From positions 1 to 12,778 of the forward strand of contig JANNXY010000059.1 in the NCBI GenBank assembly GCA_031409775.1: a DNA stretch of 12,778 nt. Reading direction: 5' to 3'. The notes under the pieces were generated by a model. That model worked only from the letters and a program-made list of their open reading frames with translations, ran no database searches and was not told where the DNA came from. Each line of letters starts with the position of its first letter. The first letter of the stretch is position 1. Source of the stretch: JANNXY01 sp031409775 (GTDB taxonomy: Bacteria > Patescibacteriota > Minisyncoccia > Phycocordibacterales > CAIZIN01). A program made the translations under genes and the position numbers. This document shows positions 1 through 7,527 of the stretch, one piece after another.

Positions 1-263
1 GACTAAATGCAACATACTCAACACCTTTCATTTCCTAGGAGTGCCAGAGAGTTATATAGCAACCTGAGATACGGGAAGGTGACTCAATCGAGAGATTGGG
101 GTTTTTGAAGTGGGTGGGGAGGGTTTTGTGCAACAAAGCCAATTCCAAACCACAACAGAAAGTCATTACACCCGAAAATTGTAAAGGATACTTTAGAGAT
201 AATAAAAAAATCTCAAGAATATCAAGTGCTGTAAAGCTGATATTTTGTTATACTGTTTCCACT
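1..263. other. Upstream region, no confident gene
   Basis: I cannot assign a gene here. A short plus-strand frame open from the window edge ends in TGA at 65-67 and reads ...FLGVPESYIAT; it could be the C-terminus of a gene that begins outside the window. A second small frame (ATG at 7, TGA at 106-108) would give 33 residues and is not recognised. A frame open from a TTG at 96 runs into the next gene, but its 56 extra residues look unlike a coding N-terminus and precede a good membrane anchor that starts at ATG 264. That stretch has a very faint likeness to ComF phosphoribosyltransferases (SKPQQKV...CKGYF), too weak to call. Confidence 0.4.
249..254 (+). promoter_or_regulatory. Probable -10 box just before the first gene
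   Basis: TATACT lies nine bases before ATG 264, so transcription would begin about two or three bases before the start codon. The -35 region (about 226-231) is poor. The position supports ATG 264 as the real start and fits the leaderless pattern seen elsewhere in the window. Confidence 0.45.
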
Positions 264-1016
264 ATGTCTATATGGTCCAAGAAAAGGCAGCAGGCAATCA
301 TCATCGTCATATTTATGCTCATAACTATCCCTGTGAGTGTTTTCGCTTACATTTATTTCAACAAGCCGGCATCGTGTACTGACCGCAAGCAGAATCAGAA
401 CGAGCAGGGGATAGACTGCGGAGGGGAATGTTCACTGTATTGCATCGGCTCCAACAGACCTCCTGTGGTGGTGTGGCAGAGGATATTTAGAGTCTCTAGA
501 GGCCTCTATACTGCGGGTATCTACATACAGAACCCCAACATCACCGCTGCGGCATATGATGTACCATATACGATCAAGGTCTACGACACAGATGGTGTGG
601 CGATAGTAGAGAGGTCCAGTACGGTAGACATACATCCCAAGTACGCATTGCCTGTGATCGAGCCAGGCATCATGGTGGGTGAGCGAACACCGTCGAGGGT
701 CGAGTTCGAGTTCGATGCAGATCCAGTGTGGGTCAGAGAAGAAAACCAACTCCTCCCGATAATCATCGAAGGAGAGACAATTCTCAACGAAGCCACTTCC
801 CCCCGAGTCCAGGCTAGCCTCACCAACACTACAGCCAAGTCTATAAACAATGTCCCAGTGGCAGTGATCCTGTATGATGCCGATGGCAACACACTGGCGG
901 TATCCAAGACTATTATCGAATCTGTCCCACCGAACGGATCTTCTAGAATTGTGTTTACTTGGCCAGAGCCATTTGGGTCTATAGTTGCCCGCAAAGAAAT
1001 CATAATCCTACGATAG
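264..1016 (+). CDS. Membrane-anchored surface protein with Cys-rich NQ/DCGG motif
   Basis: A 250-residue protein of unknown function with one N-terminal membrane anchor (about residues 11-31) after a short basic start (KKRQQ), so the rest should lie outside the membrane. Right after the anchor comes a compact Cys motif: C38, then NQNEQGIDCGGEC with C52 and C56, then C60. I recognise this motif from secreted CPR proteins. The remaining part alternates beta-strand-like stretches (YTIKVYDTDGVAI; VPVAVILYDADGNTLAVS), suggesting two Ig- or CARDB-like beta domains. A TTG at 96 would extend the frame by 56 residues, but ATG 264 gives a clean anchor and sits behind a -10 box. The stop TAG is two bases from the rodA GTG, so both are probably co-transcribed. 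A role in envelope assembly or surface binding is inferred from context only. Confidence 0.75.
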   Translation: MSIWSKKRQQAIIIVIFMLITIPVSVFAYIYFNKPASCTDRKQNQNEQGIDCGGECSLYCIGSNRPPVVVWQRIFRVSRGLYTAGIYIQNPNITAAAYDVPYTIKVYDTDGVAIVERSSTVDIHPKYALPVIEPGIMVGERTPSRVEFEFDADPVWVREENQLLPIIIEGETILNEATSPRVQASLTNTTAKSINNVPVAVILYDADGNTLAVSKTIIESVPPNGSSRIVFTWPEPFGSIVARKEIIILR

Positions 1017-1018
1017 CT

Positions 1019-2152
1019 GTGAATACTCTGATTTCAAAGTTGAAAAAACTGCCGATGGATTGGACTATATTTTTCGTACTTATACCTATCATTGGAGCAG
1101 GGTTGGTAACTATGAATTCATTCTCGGGACAGAATGGATATTTCGACCATCAGATCATATGGGTTGGGGTTTCTGTATTTGTATTTTTCATTGTGAGTAT
1201 GATCGATGTTAGTTTCCTCCGTAGGACACCGATACTCGTCTGGATGTATGGGCTAATAGTTGGGATGCTCGGGCTCCTATTTATAATAGGTACTGTTTCC
1301 AAAGGTGCACAGAGTTGGTTCAACTTTGGAGGGTTCTCTCTCCAGCCTGTAGATCCTGCAAAGATCGTTCTCATACTTATACTTGCCAAGTACTTTTCTC
1401 GCAGACATATAGAAATCGCAAATATCAGACATATTATAGTGTCTGGTTTCTATGCTTTTCTTATATTTGTATTAGTATTTCTCCAGCCAGATTTCGGGGG
1501 AGCAATCATAGTGTTTTCCATTTGGTTCGGGATGGTGATGGTATCTGGGATTTCCAAGAAACATTTGGGACTCGTGGCACTTATCGGGGTGGTTTCATTT
1601 AGTATGCTATGGGGCTTCGTGTTTGAGCCGTATCAGAAGCTTCGTATTATGACATTTCTCAACCCACTAGCTGACGTGCGCGGGGCAGGATACAATGCAT
1701 ACCAGTCCACCATCACAATTGGTTCGGGCGAAATCCTGGGTAAAGGAGTTGGATTCGGAACACAGTCTAGGTTGCAGTTCCTACCAGAGTACGAAACCGA
1801 TTTTATATTTGCTGCATTTGCCGAAGAGTGGGGATTTGTTGGTGTGGTACTACTGCTTATACTTTATGCAATCCTAATCTGGAGGATTTTAAACAATGCT
1901 ATGCACGGTGCTTCCAATTTCGAATTACTTTACGGTGTTGGGCTCTCTATTTATTTTATGAGTCATATTGTTATTCATGTGGGTATGAATATGGGCCTAT
2001 TGCCTGTAACTGGGCTTACGATACCATTTATGAGTTATGGCGGGAGTAACATGGTAACATCGTTCGCTGGACTGGGTATACTCATGAGTATGAGGCGCTA
2101 TAGTCGAGTAGCACACAGGGATGCGATGAATAATGAATTCTTTGGAATCTAG
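1019..2152 (+). CDS. rodA: RodA/FtsW-family peptidoglycan glycosyltransferase (SEDS)
   Basis: A 377-residue polytopic SEDS protein that polymerises lipid II into glycan strands at the membrane, normally working with a class B penicillin-binding protein. The family signature is clear: FLNPLADVRGAGYNAYQS with the expected catalytic Asp at about residue 219, IGSGEILGKGVGFGTQS, the FLPEYETDFIFAAFAEEWG segment, and the C-terminal LPVTGLTIPFMSYGGS loop. About ten membrane segments are visible and the length is normal. The open frame extends upstream to a TTG at 959 inside the previous gene; I choose GTG 1019 because it gives the usual short basic N-terminus (VNTLISKLKKLPMDW) and starts two bases after the upstream stop. 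No SD site precedes it. RodA (elongation) is favoured over FtsW because of the GTQS..FLPE..TDFIF pattern and the short N-terminus, but the two are related. Confidence 0.92.
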   Translation: MNTLISKLKKLPMDWTIFFVLIPIIGAGLVTMNSFSGQNGYFDHQIIWVGVSVFVFFIVSMIDVSFLRRTPILVWMYGLIVGMLGLLFIIGTVSKGAQSWFNFGGFSLQPVDPAKIVLILILAKYFSRRHIEIANIRHIIVSGFYAFLIFVLVFLQPDFGGAIIVFSIWFGMVMVSGISKKHLGLVALIGVVSFSMLWGFVFEPYQKLRIMTFLNPLADVRGAGYNAYQSTITIGSGEILGKGVGFGTQSRLQFLPEYETDFIFAAFAEEWGFVGVVLLLILYAILIWRILNNAMHGASNFELLYGVGLSIYFMSHIVIHVGMNMGLLPVTGLTIPFMSYGGSNMVTSFAGLGILMSMRRYSRVAHRDAMNNEFFGI

Positions 2153-2153
2153 C

Positions 2154-2840
2154 ATGATATTGTCTATAGTTATACCATGTCTAAACGAAGAAGAGACCAT
2201 CGGAGCTGTGATAGATAGTTGTAGCAAGGAATTCGAAATAGTTGTCGCAGACAATGGGAGTACAGACACATCAGTACAGATAGCTAGCAATTCTATAGCT
2301 GTTGTTGTGGTAGAAAGTAGGAGAGGTTATGGTAGTGCGATCATGGCTGGTGCAGTGGTCGCTACGGGGGATTATTTATTTATTATAGACGCAGATCAGA
2401 GTTACTCAACTCTAGATGCAGATAGGTTCTTACAGTACGCTATACTGAATAATCTGGATTTGGTGGTGGGGTGTAGGTTCGACAGATGTGGTGGCGAGAT
2501 CATGCCTTGTGCAATGCCTTGGTTACATAGGTATATTGGCAATCCAATACTTAGCTTTATTGGTAGAAAGTTGTTTGGAATCGGTATCGGGGACTTCCAC
2601 TGCGGGATGAGGTTGGTCAATAGAAAAATGCTACTAAACTTGGGTATATCTGCCACAGGTATGGAGTTCGCTTCAGAGATGATTATTCTGTCTCACTTGT
2701 CTGGTATGAAGATAGGTGAAATCGGTATAAAGCTCTACAAGTCTGGAAGAATAAAATCACTCCCACACCTGAGACCGTTTAGAGACGGTTTCAGGCACTT
2801 GTTTATGATGTTAAAATTGTACTATGCATCGAAACAGTAG
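2154..2840 (+). CDS. GT2 family glycosyltransferase (DPM1/undecaprenyl-phosphate sugar transferase type)
   Basis: A 228-residue GT-A fold enzyme likely to move a sugar from a nucleotide donor to a polyprenyl phosphate. Visible motifs: the nucleotide-binding start VIPCLNEEETI (about 6-16), ADNGSTD (32-38), the metal-binding DADQSY (79-84), and the segment HCGMR followed by GMEFASEM typical of this family. Many relatives carry two C-terminal membrane helices; this one ends just after FRDGFRHLFMMLKLYYASK, so only the catalytic domain is present and the next gene may supply the membrane part. A longer start at ATG 2133 overlaps rodA by 20 bases; ATG 2154, one base after the rodA stop, begins directly at the first beta strand and is preferred. 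The gene overlaps the next by 17 bases. Donor and acceptor cannot be read from sequence. Confidence 0.85.
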   Translation: MILSIVIPCLNEEETIGAVIDSCSKEFEIVVADNGSTDTSVQIASNSIAVVVVESRRGYGSAIMAGAVVATGDYLFIIDADQSYSTLDADRFLQYAILNNLDLVVGCRFDRCGGEIMPCAMPWLHRYIGNPILSFIGRKLFGIGIGDFHCGMRLVNRKMLLNLGISATGMEFASEMIILSHLSGMKIGEIGIKLYKSGRIKSLPHLRPFRDGFRHLFMMLKLYYASKQ

Positions 2841-4455
2841 ATATTTATTCGTAATTGGTTTTATTTCTTCGATCATTTTTTCTTTGGTTTTTGTTTTGGT
2901 TACAGGGCTCGTAGAGTCTAGTAGGAGATTGTACAGTCAGGATCAGACTCATAGGTTGCAGACAGAGTCTATACTTGATGGACACTTGTCACTACAAATC
3001 GAACCAGAGCAGATGACTTACGACTATGTTTATATCGCAGATACAATACAGCAGGTCTGGGGACTTGGTGTCCCAATTCTTCGAGCACCGTTTGTTTCCA
3101 TATATACAATGTTTCCAGATCGACTTATTCTTACTTTTTATATTTTCATTGCATTAGTGCTCGTATTTAGGTTGGGGTATAATTTGTCAGGTAATATATG
3201 GAGAGGGGTAGTTACACAATATGTAGCACTGTTCATGCTACCGGTGTTCTCTGTAGCGATGACTAGGTTTATAGTATACGAAGAAACCATATTCTACGGA
3301 TATCTGGCTACGATCTCTCTGGGCTCGCTATTGTATCCGTTACCATTATCCAAAAGGCGTATTATATGTGTTGCGGTACTTGCCGGGTTTGTAGGATTTA
3401 TCAGGCCAACACTTGTATTATATGGCTTGGTTGCAATGTTTATAGCAGTTTGGAATGAACGATCGCTGCGTATCAGAGTGGGTGCGGTAACCATATTTGG
3501 TATCGGAGTTGGTTTGCTACTGTTTACCAATCTATTGCGGTTCGGTGCACCACTAGAGTTTGGTCATAGTCTAAATGTTGATACTGTGAGCTACAACAAT
3601 TATTCACTCAAGTTTGATTATCCGTTTAGAAATGTAGGAGTGAGTGAAGCCTGGTTGGAGCTCGCGGGAGCGTTCGTGCTCGGTAAGCACGGAGAAGGCG
3701 ATATGTTTGATACTGGCCTAGTCTATGGCGAGAGCGATACAGTGCGTTGGAGGAGCTTCTACTCTGCACCGTTCGGTATTATACTTTCGTTGCTCACAGT
3801 TACCAGTGTTGTGGTATTTGCTACCCGATTCCGTACTAGACGCAAATACTGGGGGATATATTTCTACGGTATCGTATCTTCTTGTCTGCTTGTATTATTT
3901 TATTTAAATAGCCCTTCGATTAGCTCGCGATATATGGTGGACTTTGCTCCAGCTGTGTTTATGATATTACTAGGATTTGTTTTCTCTTCTAGAAATATCA
4001 AAGCGATATTATTCGTAGTAGTATTGGTGGTTACATTGGGTGCTTATGGTGAATTCGATCCAGCACGGAGGTCATGGTCCCGCGAGGTAGACCAAAAGCA
4101 AGCCTACCTAGACAGATCGGCACATGGTTTGGGGTTGTTCGCTAGTAACACAGGGATTCATGATGATGGCACGTTCGACGCTGCGATACTGGTATATGCC
4201 AGACACCCCAAGTTCGTAGAGTTAGTGCTTTCTCCAGATTGCGATAGCGAGCTAGAGCATCTCGAAGCCAAGCTTTCTCATGACCAGTATCTGCCACAAA
4301 TCTCTGTGCCGAATAACCAGAATATCGTAGCGAGATTTGAAATCGATCCAATGTATAGTCAGTATGCTCTTCAGTCGATATTTATAAAGACCCGATCAGT
4401 AGACATGATCACCGCTACTTCTACCTGCAAGCTAGTTTCTACCAGATTCGAATAG
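2824..4455 (+). CDS. Large polytopic membrane protein, GT-C glycosyltransferase-like
   Basis: A 543-residue protein with about ten or eleven hydrophobic segments (roughly 8-30, 101-118, 128-148, 156-172, 178-210, 218-238, 315-335, 340-360, 370-408) and a soluble C-terminal tail of about 130 residues. The first outside loop (about 36-90) has the layout of bacterial GT-C enzymes: SQDQTHRLQTESILDGHLSL, then YDYVY, then GLGVPILRAPF at the entry of the second helix. Acidic residues at 153-154 (YEETIF) could also be functional. GT-C proteins use polyprenyl-phosphate sugars and act on the outer membrane face, which fits the preceding GT2 gene that could make such a donor. The start overlaps the GT2 end by 17 bases, indicating coupled translation. 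The 3' end overlaps the convergent pilin-like gene by 24 bases. The family call rests on topology and loop motifs, so the activity is inferred. Confidence 0.6.
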   Translation: MHRNSRYLFVIGFISSIIFSLVFVLVTGLVESSRRLYSQDQTHRLQTESILDGHLSLQIEPEQMTYDYVYIADTIQQVWGLGVPILRAPFVSIYTMFPDRLILTFYIFIALVLVFRLGYNLSGNIWRGVVTQYVALFMLPVFSVAMTRFIVYEETIFYGYLATISLGSLLYPLPLSKRRIICVAVLAGFVGFIRPTLVLYGLVAMFIAVWNERSLRIRVGAVTIFGIGVGLLLFTNLLRFGAPLEFGHSLNVDTVSYNNYSLKFDYPFRNVGVSEAWLELAGAFVLGKHGEGDMFDTGLVYGESDTVRWRSFYSAPFGIILSLLTVTSVVVFATRFRTRRKYWGIYFYGIVSSCLLVLFYLNSPSISSRYMVDFAPAVFMILLGFVFSSRNIKAILFVVVLVVTLGAYGEFDPARRSWSREVDQKQAYLDRSAHGLGLFASNTGIHDDGTFDAAILVYARHPKFVELVLSPDCDSELEHLEAKLSHDQYLPQISVPNNQNIVARFEIDPMYSQYALQSIFIKTRSVDMITATSTCKLVSTRFE

Positions 4456-4908
4456 ATTTGATCCAACATTTACCGTATCAACTACAGATCTGGAAACCGG
4501 TGCGGTTATGTATACCTGACCGCTTGTGCACTGGTCAGTACATCCAATACTAAAGTAAACTAAGCCTCTAAAGCTTGTGTCCGTACCGTCTATCATTGTG
4601 GATATGGTCCTCTCGTCAGAGTAGTCTAGATCCAGGATAGAGTTGTCGTTTGCTAGTTCGACATTACCAAATATGCAATTGGTACCCATACAGCATAGGG
4701 ATTTTCCACCAGTACACGATGGGTATCCACCATTTTTATTTGCAAATTCTTCTAGGGTTTCTAGCACATGATTTATTTGACTCTGGCGAGTGGTTTCGAA
4801 TTTGTTGCTATTTTTTGAATAAATAAATCCTGATACGAGAACAACCATCAACAAAGCTAGGGATATAGTTAGTAGTAGTTCTAGGTTGATTATTCGCGGG
4901 TTTTTCAT
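4432..4908 (-). CDS. Divergent type IV pilin-like protein, Cys-rich
   Basis: A 158-residue protein with a short basic N-terminus (MKNPRIINLE) followed by one long hydrophobic helix (about 11-30), then FETTRQSQINHVLETLEEFANKNGGYPSC. The Glu just before the helix, the amphipathic continuation and the late NGGYPS turn match type IV pilins and pseudopilins. The usual Gly/Ala before a Phe/Met-x-x-x-Glu prepilin peptidase site is not obvious, so processing is uncertain. The mature part has six Cys (65, 72, 73, 78, 123, 127) that could form disulfides, and a terminal beta-rich segment. It starts inside the stop codon of the upstream 60-residue gene (ATGA), so the pair is probably translationally coupled. 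Its end overlaps the convergent GT-C-like gene. A minor pilin or pseudopilin of an uptake or adhesion pilus is the best guess. Confidence 0.6.
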   Translation of the reverse strand: MKNPRIINLELLLTISLALLMVVLVSGFIYSKNSNKFETTRQSQINHVLETLEEFANKNGGYPSCTGGKSLCCMGTNCIFGNVELANDNSILDLDYSDERTISTMIDGTDTSFRGLVYFSIGCTDQCTSGQVYITAPVSRSVVDTVNVGSNLFESGRN

Positions 4909-5087
4909 AATAGATTGTATATAGGCTCCGGTAGGTATACCTCGACGATCTGGGCTCTAAAGAAGAAGAAATAAATCAGAATAATACTTCCAAGTACGAT
5001 ACATACGGAGACAGAGAGTATGAGCAAATCAGCCTGCCTCGAGTTATCCGCCCAGCCCCCGCTTATTAGTTTGTCCTTTATTGCCAT
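4905..5087 (-). CDS. Small single-pass membrane protein, partner of the pilin-like gene
   Basis: A 60-residue protein with a polar N-terminal part (MAIKDKLISGGWADNSRQAD), one strong membrane helix (about 21-44) and a short tail (RAQIVEVYLPEPIYNLL). I do not recognise the family. It is the first gene of a two-gene minus-strand unit; its TGA overlaps the ATG of the pilin-like gene, so the two products are likely made in step and may work together. The tail resembles the start of an extracellular domain cut short. A TATAAT box lies nine bases before its ATG. This is the only intact protein gene in the window that ends in TGA. Confidence 0.6.
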   Translation of the reverse strand: MAIKDKLISGGWADNSRQADLLILSVSVCIVLGSIILIYFFFFRAQIVEVYLPEPIYNLL

Positions 5088-5096
5088 GATTATGTA

Positions 5097-5102
5097 ATTA
5101 TA
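5097..5102 (-). promoter_or_regulatory. -10 box for the minus-strand pilin unit
   Basis: Read on the minus strand, TATAAT ends nine bases before the ATG at 5087, placing the transcript start about two bases before the codon. No convincing -35 hexamer stands at 17 bases. No SD site can fit in so short a leader. Confidence 0.5.
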
Positions 5103-5145
5103 GTATATACCAAACTAGTTTCCTAGCTATTTCTTATAGAATCGG

Positions 5146-5151
5146 TATAAT
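5146..5151 (+). promoter_or_regulatory. -10 box of the secDF promoter
   Basis: A perfect TATAAT lies 20 bases before the secD ATG, so the leader would be about 13 bases. No -35 near consensus is seen at 16-18 bases. The leader (cgcccataacatttatatt) has no purine-rich SD site. The promoter is divergent from that of the pilin unit within an 84-base gap. Confidence 0.5.
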
Positions 5152-5171
5152 ACGCCCATAACATTTATATT

Positions 5172-6476
5172 ATGAAAATCAGGATATTTGCAGCATTACT
5201 TATATTGGTCGGGGCAGTGCTAGGATATGGGGTGTATCAGTCCAACTACACTGGCCACGGCTTCGTTTCCAATTTCCCTTTTAAACTTGGGTTAGATCTA
5301 AATGGTGGAACACATCTAGCTTACAAGGCAGATACATCCACACTCCCCGCTGGAACAGCGAACGATACTATGAATGCACTCAGGGATGTGATAGAGCGCA
5401 GGGTGAATCTATTCGGAGTATCTGAGCCGTCAGTTCTAGTCGAAGAAGTAGGTCTAGGCACCACCCGTGACTATAGGTTGGTTGTAGAGCTTCCAGGAGT
5501 CACAGATATAGACGAGGCGGTGAGACAGATAGGAGAGACACCACAGCTAGAATTCAAACTCGTCGACAGCTCTGCTACTTCTACTGCCACTGACACACCG
5601 TCATTTATCGATACTGGGCTCAATGGACAGTATCTGAAACGTGCACTAGTAGAATTCGACCCGACCACAGGAGCTCCGATGGTGGGTATCGAGTTCAACG
5701 AAGAAGGTCGCAAGTTATTTGCTGCTATAACCAAGGCAAATGTAGGCAACATACTCGCAATATTTCTCGATGGACAAGCTATATCAGCACCAGTGATCAG
5801 GCAGGAGATCCGCGAAGGTAGGGCACAGATATCGGGCGGATTTATGTTGCCAGAGGCTCGGGAGCTTGTTCGCAACCTCAACTACGGTGCGTTGCCAGTA
5901 AACATCGAGCTGGTGTCTACAGAGACTATCGGACCAACACTTGGTAAAGCAGTTCTGGATGCAGGTGTACATTCTGGAGTGATAGCATTTATCGTTATAT
6001 CGATATTCCTGATCCTATGGTACAGACTGCCTGGAGTAGTAGCTGTCGTAGCGCTCGCTCTATATGTAGTACTCAACCTTGCTTTATTTAAACTCATCCC
6101 AGTTACTCTAACTGCTGCTGGAATAGCAGGATTCATATTGTCGCTCGGTATCGCGGTGGATGCCAATATACTTATATTTGAACGTACCAAAGAGGAGTTG
6201 AGGAGAGGCAAGTCACTACGTGATGCGATACACGAAGGTTTCGCTCGCGCTTGGGATTCTATCAGAGACTCGAACTCGTCTTCTATCATCACAGCAGTGA
6301 TCTTGTACTACTTTGCTTCAACCTCTGTGATCAAAGGCTTCGCATTGGTATTCGGACTCGGTGTGATCGTATCGATGTTTACAGCTATCACAGCCACACG
6401 GACGATGATGTACGCATTGCCACAGAGCGATAACAAGTTCTGGAGGTTTTTATTCACTACCGGATTTAACAAATAA
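5172..6476 (+). CDS. secD: Protein translocase subunit SecD
   Basis: A 434-residue RND-type subunit that, with SecF, uses the proton gradient to help pull exported proteins through SecYEG. The first helix is at about 4-22, followed by the hallmark LGLDLNGGTHL (about 39-49), then a large outer domain with SEPSVLVEEVG and the peptide-handling P1 region, and five helices from about residue 268. The conserved GIAVDANILIFER (about 326-338) sits in the fourth helix and carries the Asp linked to proton movement. It is shorter than the E. coli protein (about 615) but normal for Gram-positive-like and CPR SecD. Four bases separate its stop from secF, so both form one operon. No SD site is seen. Confidence 0.95.
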   Translation: MKIRIFAALLILVGAVLGYGVYQSNYTGHGFVSNFPFKLGLDLNGGTHLAYKADTSTLPAGTANDTMNALRDVIERRVNLFGVSEPSVLVEEVGLGTTRDYRLVVELPGVTDIDEAVRQIGETPQLEFKLVDSSATSTATDTPSFIDTGLNGQYLKRALVEFDPTTGAPMVGIEFNEEGRKLFAAITKANVGNILAIFLDGQAISAPVIRQEIREGRAQISGGFMLPEARELVRNLNYGALPVNIELVSTETIGPTLGKAVLDAGVHSGVIAFIVISIFLILWYRLPGVVAVVALALYVVLNLALFKLIPVTLTAAGIAGFILSLGIAVDANILIFERTKEELRRGKSLRDAIHEGFARAWDSIRDSNSSSIITAVILYYFASTSVIKGFALVFGLGVIVSMFTAITATRTMMYALPQSDNKFWRFLFTTGFNK

Positions 6477-6480
6477 TAAT

Positions 6481-7389
6481 ATGTGGATAGTCAAAAACAG
6501 AAAAATATTTTACGCAGTCTCCATAATCCTAGCTGTTGCATCGTTTGTATCAGTTGCTATATGGGGGCTCAACCTCGGTATCGATTTCAAAGGTGGATCA
6601 ATCCTAGAAGTTACATATATTGACAACAAGCCGGAGGTGAATGTGGTTTCAGAGTCTATCGCTCCGCTCGGTCTAGAGTCAACTGTCCGCGAAGCTGGGA
6701 CAGATGGCTACCAGATCCGCATGAGGAGTATCAGCGAAGAAGAGCGCGTATCGGTAGAGCAGACTCTCACCGAAGCGACAGGGGCCTATACAGTAAAGAG
6801 ATTCAACTCTATCGGGCCAGTTCTAGGTAGCGAGGCTGCCCGCAAGTCTGTGACATCTCTGTTTATAGTGCTTCTAGCTATAGTTCTATTTATCACCTAT
6901 GCATTCCGCAGAGTCTCCGAGCCAGTGTCGAGCTTCAAATACGGTCTCATCACTATCGTGGCGCTGTTCCATGACGTGTTTATCCCTACCGGTGTGTTTG
7001 CAGTGTTGGGTCATTATCAGGGACTACAGGTAGATACATTGTTTGTGACCGCGCTCCTAGTCGTACTCGGATTCTCTGTCCATGACACGATTGTGGTATT
7101 CGACAGAGTGAGGGAGAATCTGAAGCATGATCGCGAGAACAAACACAACCAATCTTTTGAAAAGATCGTTGGCGACAGTGTAGGACAGACATTTGCCCGA
7201 TCGCTCAACACATCACTTACCACACTGTTTGCTCTAGTCGTCCTCTATATACTCGGTGGGGAAGCAACCAGGTCATTCTCACTTGCACTACTTATCGGTA
7301 TCACAGCTGGAACATATTCGTCTATATTTATCGCTTCACCACTACTTGTAACTGTGCAGAAGTGGCAGGAGAAGAAAAAATCTAAGTAA
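6481..7389 (+). CDS. secF: Protein translocase subunit SecF
   Basis: A 302-residue partner of SecD in the accessory Sec complex. Helix 1 (about 8-28) leads into LGIDFKGGSILEV (32-44), the SecF counterpart of the SecD GG motif. A small outer domain follows, then five helices from about residue 125. The proton-relay motif GFSVHDTIVVFDRVRENL is at about 197-214, and LNTSLTTLFALVVLYILGG follows in the expected place. Length is typical. It starts four bases after secD; the region before ATG (aacaaataataat) is AT-rich and has no SD site. It ends in TAA, like secD, whereas most neighbours end in TAG. Confidence 0.95.
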   Translation: MWIVKNRKIFYAVSIILAVASFVSVAIWGLNLGIDFKGGSILEVTYIDNKPEVNVVSESIAPLGLESTVREAGTDGYQIRMRSISEEERVSVEQTLTEATGAYTVKRFNSIGPVLGSEAARKSVTSLFIVLLAIVLFITYAFRRVSEPVSSFKYGLITIVALFHDVFIPTGVFAVLGHYQGLQVDTLFVTALLVVLGFSVHDTIVVFDRVRENLKHDRENKHNQSFEKIVGDSVGQTFARSLNTSLTTLFALVVLYILGGEATRSFSLALLIGITAGTYSSIFIASPLLVTVQKWQEKKKSK

Positions 7390-7405
7390 CTATTAGCTCT
7401 AAAGG

Positions 7406-7496
7406 AACTCATAACACCCCGGCTCGCGGACTCGCCACCCCTCTTGAGCTCAAGAGGGGTGCTCCGAGAACGTTGAGGAGCGGGGTGTTATGAGTT
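7406..7496. repeat. 91-base nested inverted repeat (cruciform)
   Basis: The outer arms are a perfect 16-base match: AACTCATAACACCCCG at 7406-7421 against its reverse complement at 7481-7496. In the centre lies a perfect 26-base palindrome at 7436-7461 with 13-base arms (CACCCCTCTTGAG). Between them CTCG at 7431-7434 can pair with CGAG at 7464-7467. The right flank (7462-7480) is five bases longer than the left (7422-7435). There is no T-run after it, so it is not a classical terminator, although it stands right after secF and may end transcription or protect the mRNA 3' end. Its form suits a palindromic mobile or REP-like repeat. Confidence 0.8.
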
Positions 7497-7527
7497 ATAC
7501 TTGCTACATTAACCTAACACCATATCT

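Noticed and set aside
96..263. N-terminal extension of the first gene from a TTG codon
   Set aside because: The extra 56 residues are not followed by a plausible topology, and ATG 264 has a membrane anchor directly after it and a -10 box directly before it.
96..263. Remnant of a ComF-type phosphoribosyltransferase
   Set aside because: Only a few residues (SKPQQ, CKGYF) resemble the family, and the PRPP-binding DD motif is absent.
7406..7496. CRISPR or att site
   Set aside because: Only one copy of the palindrome, no spacers, no integrase and no adjacent tRNA.
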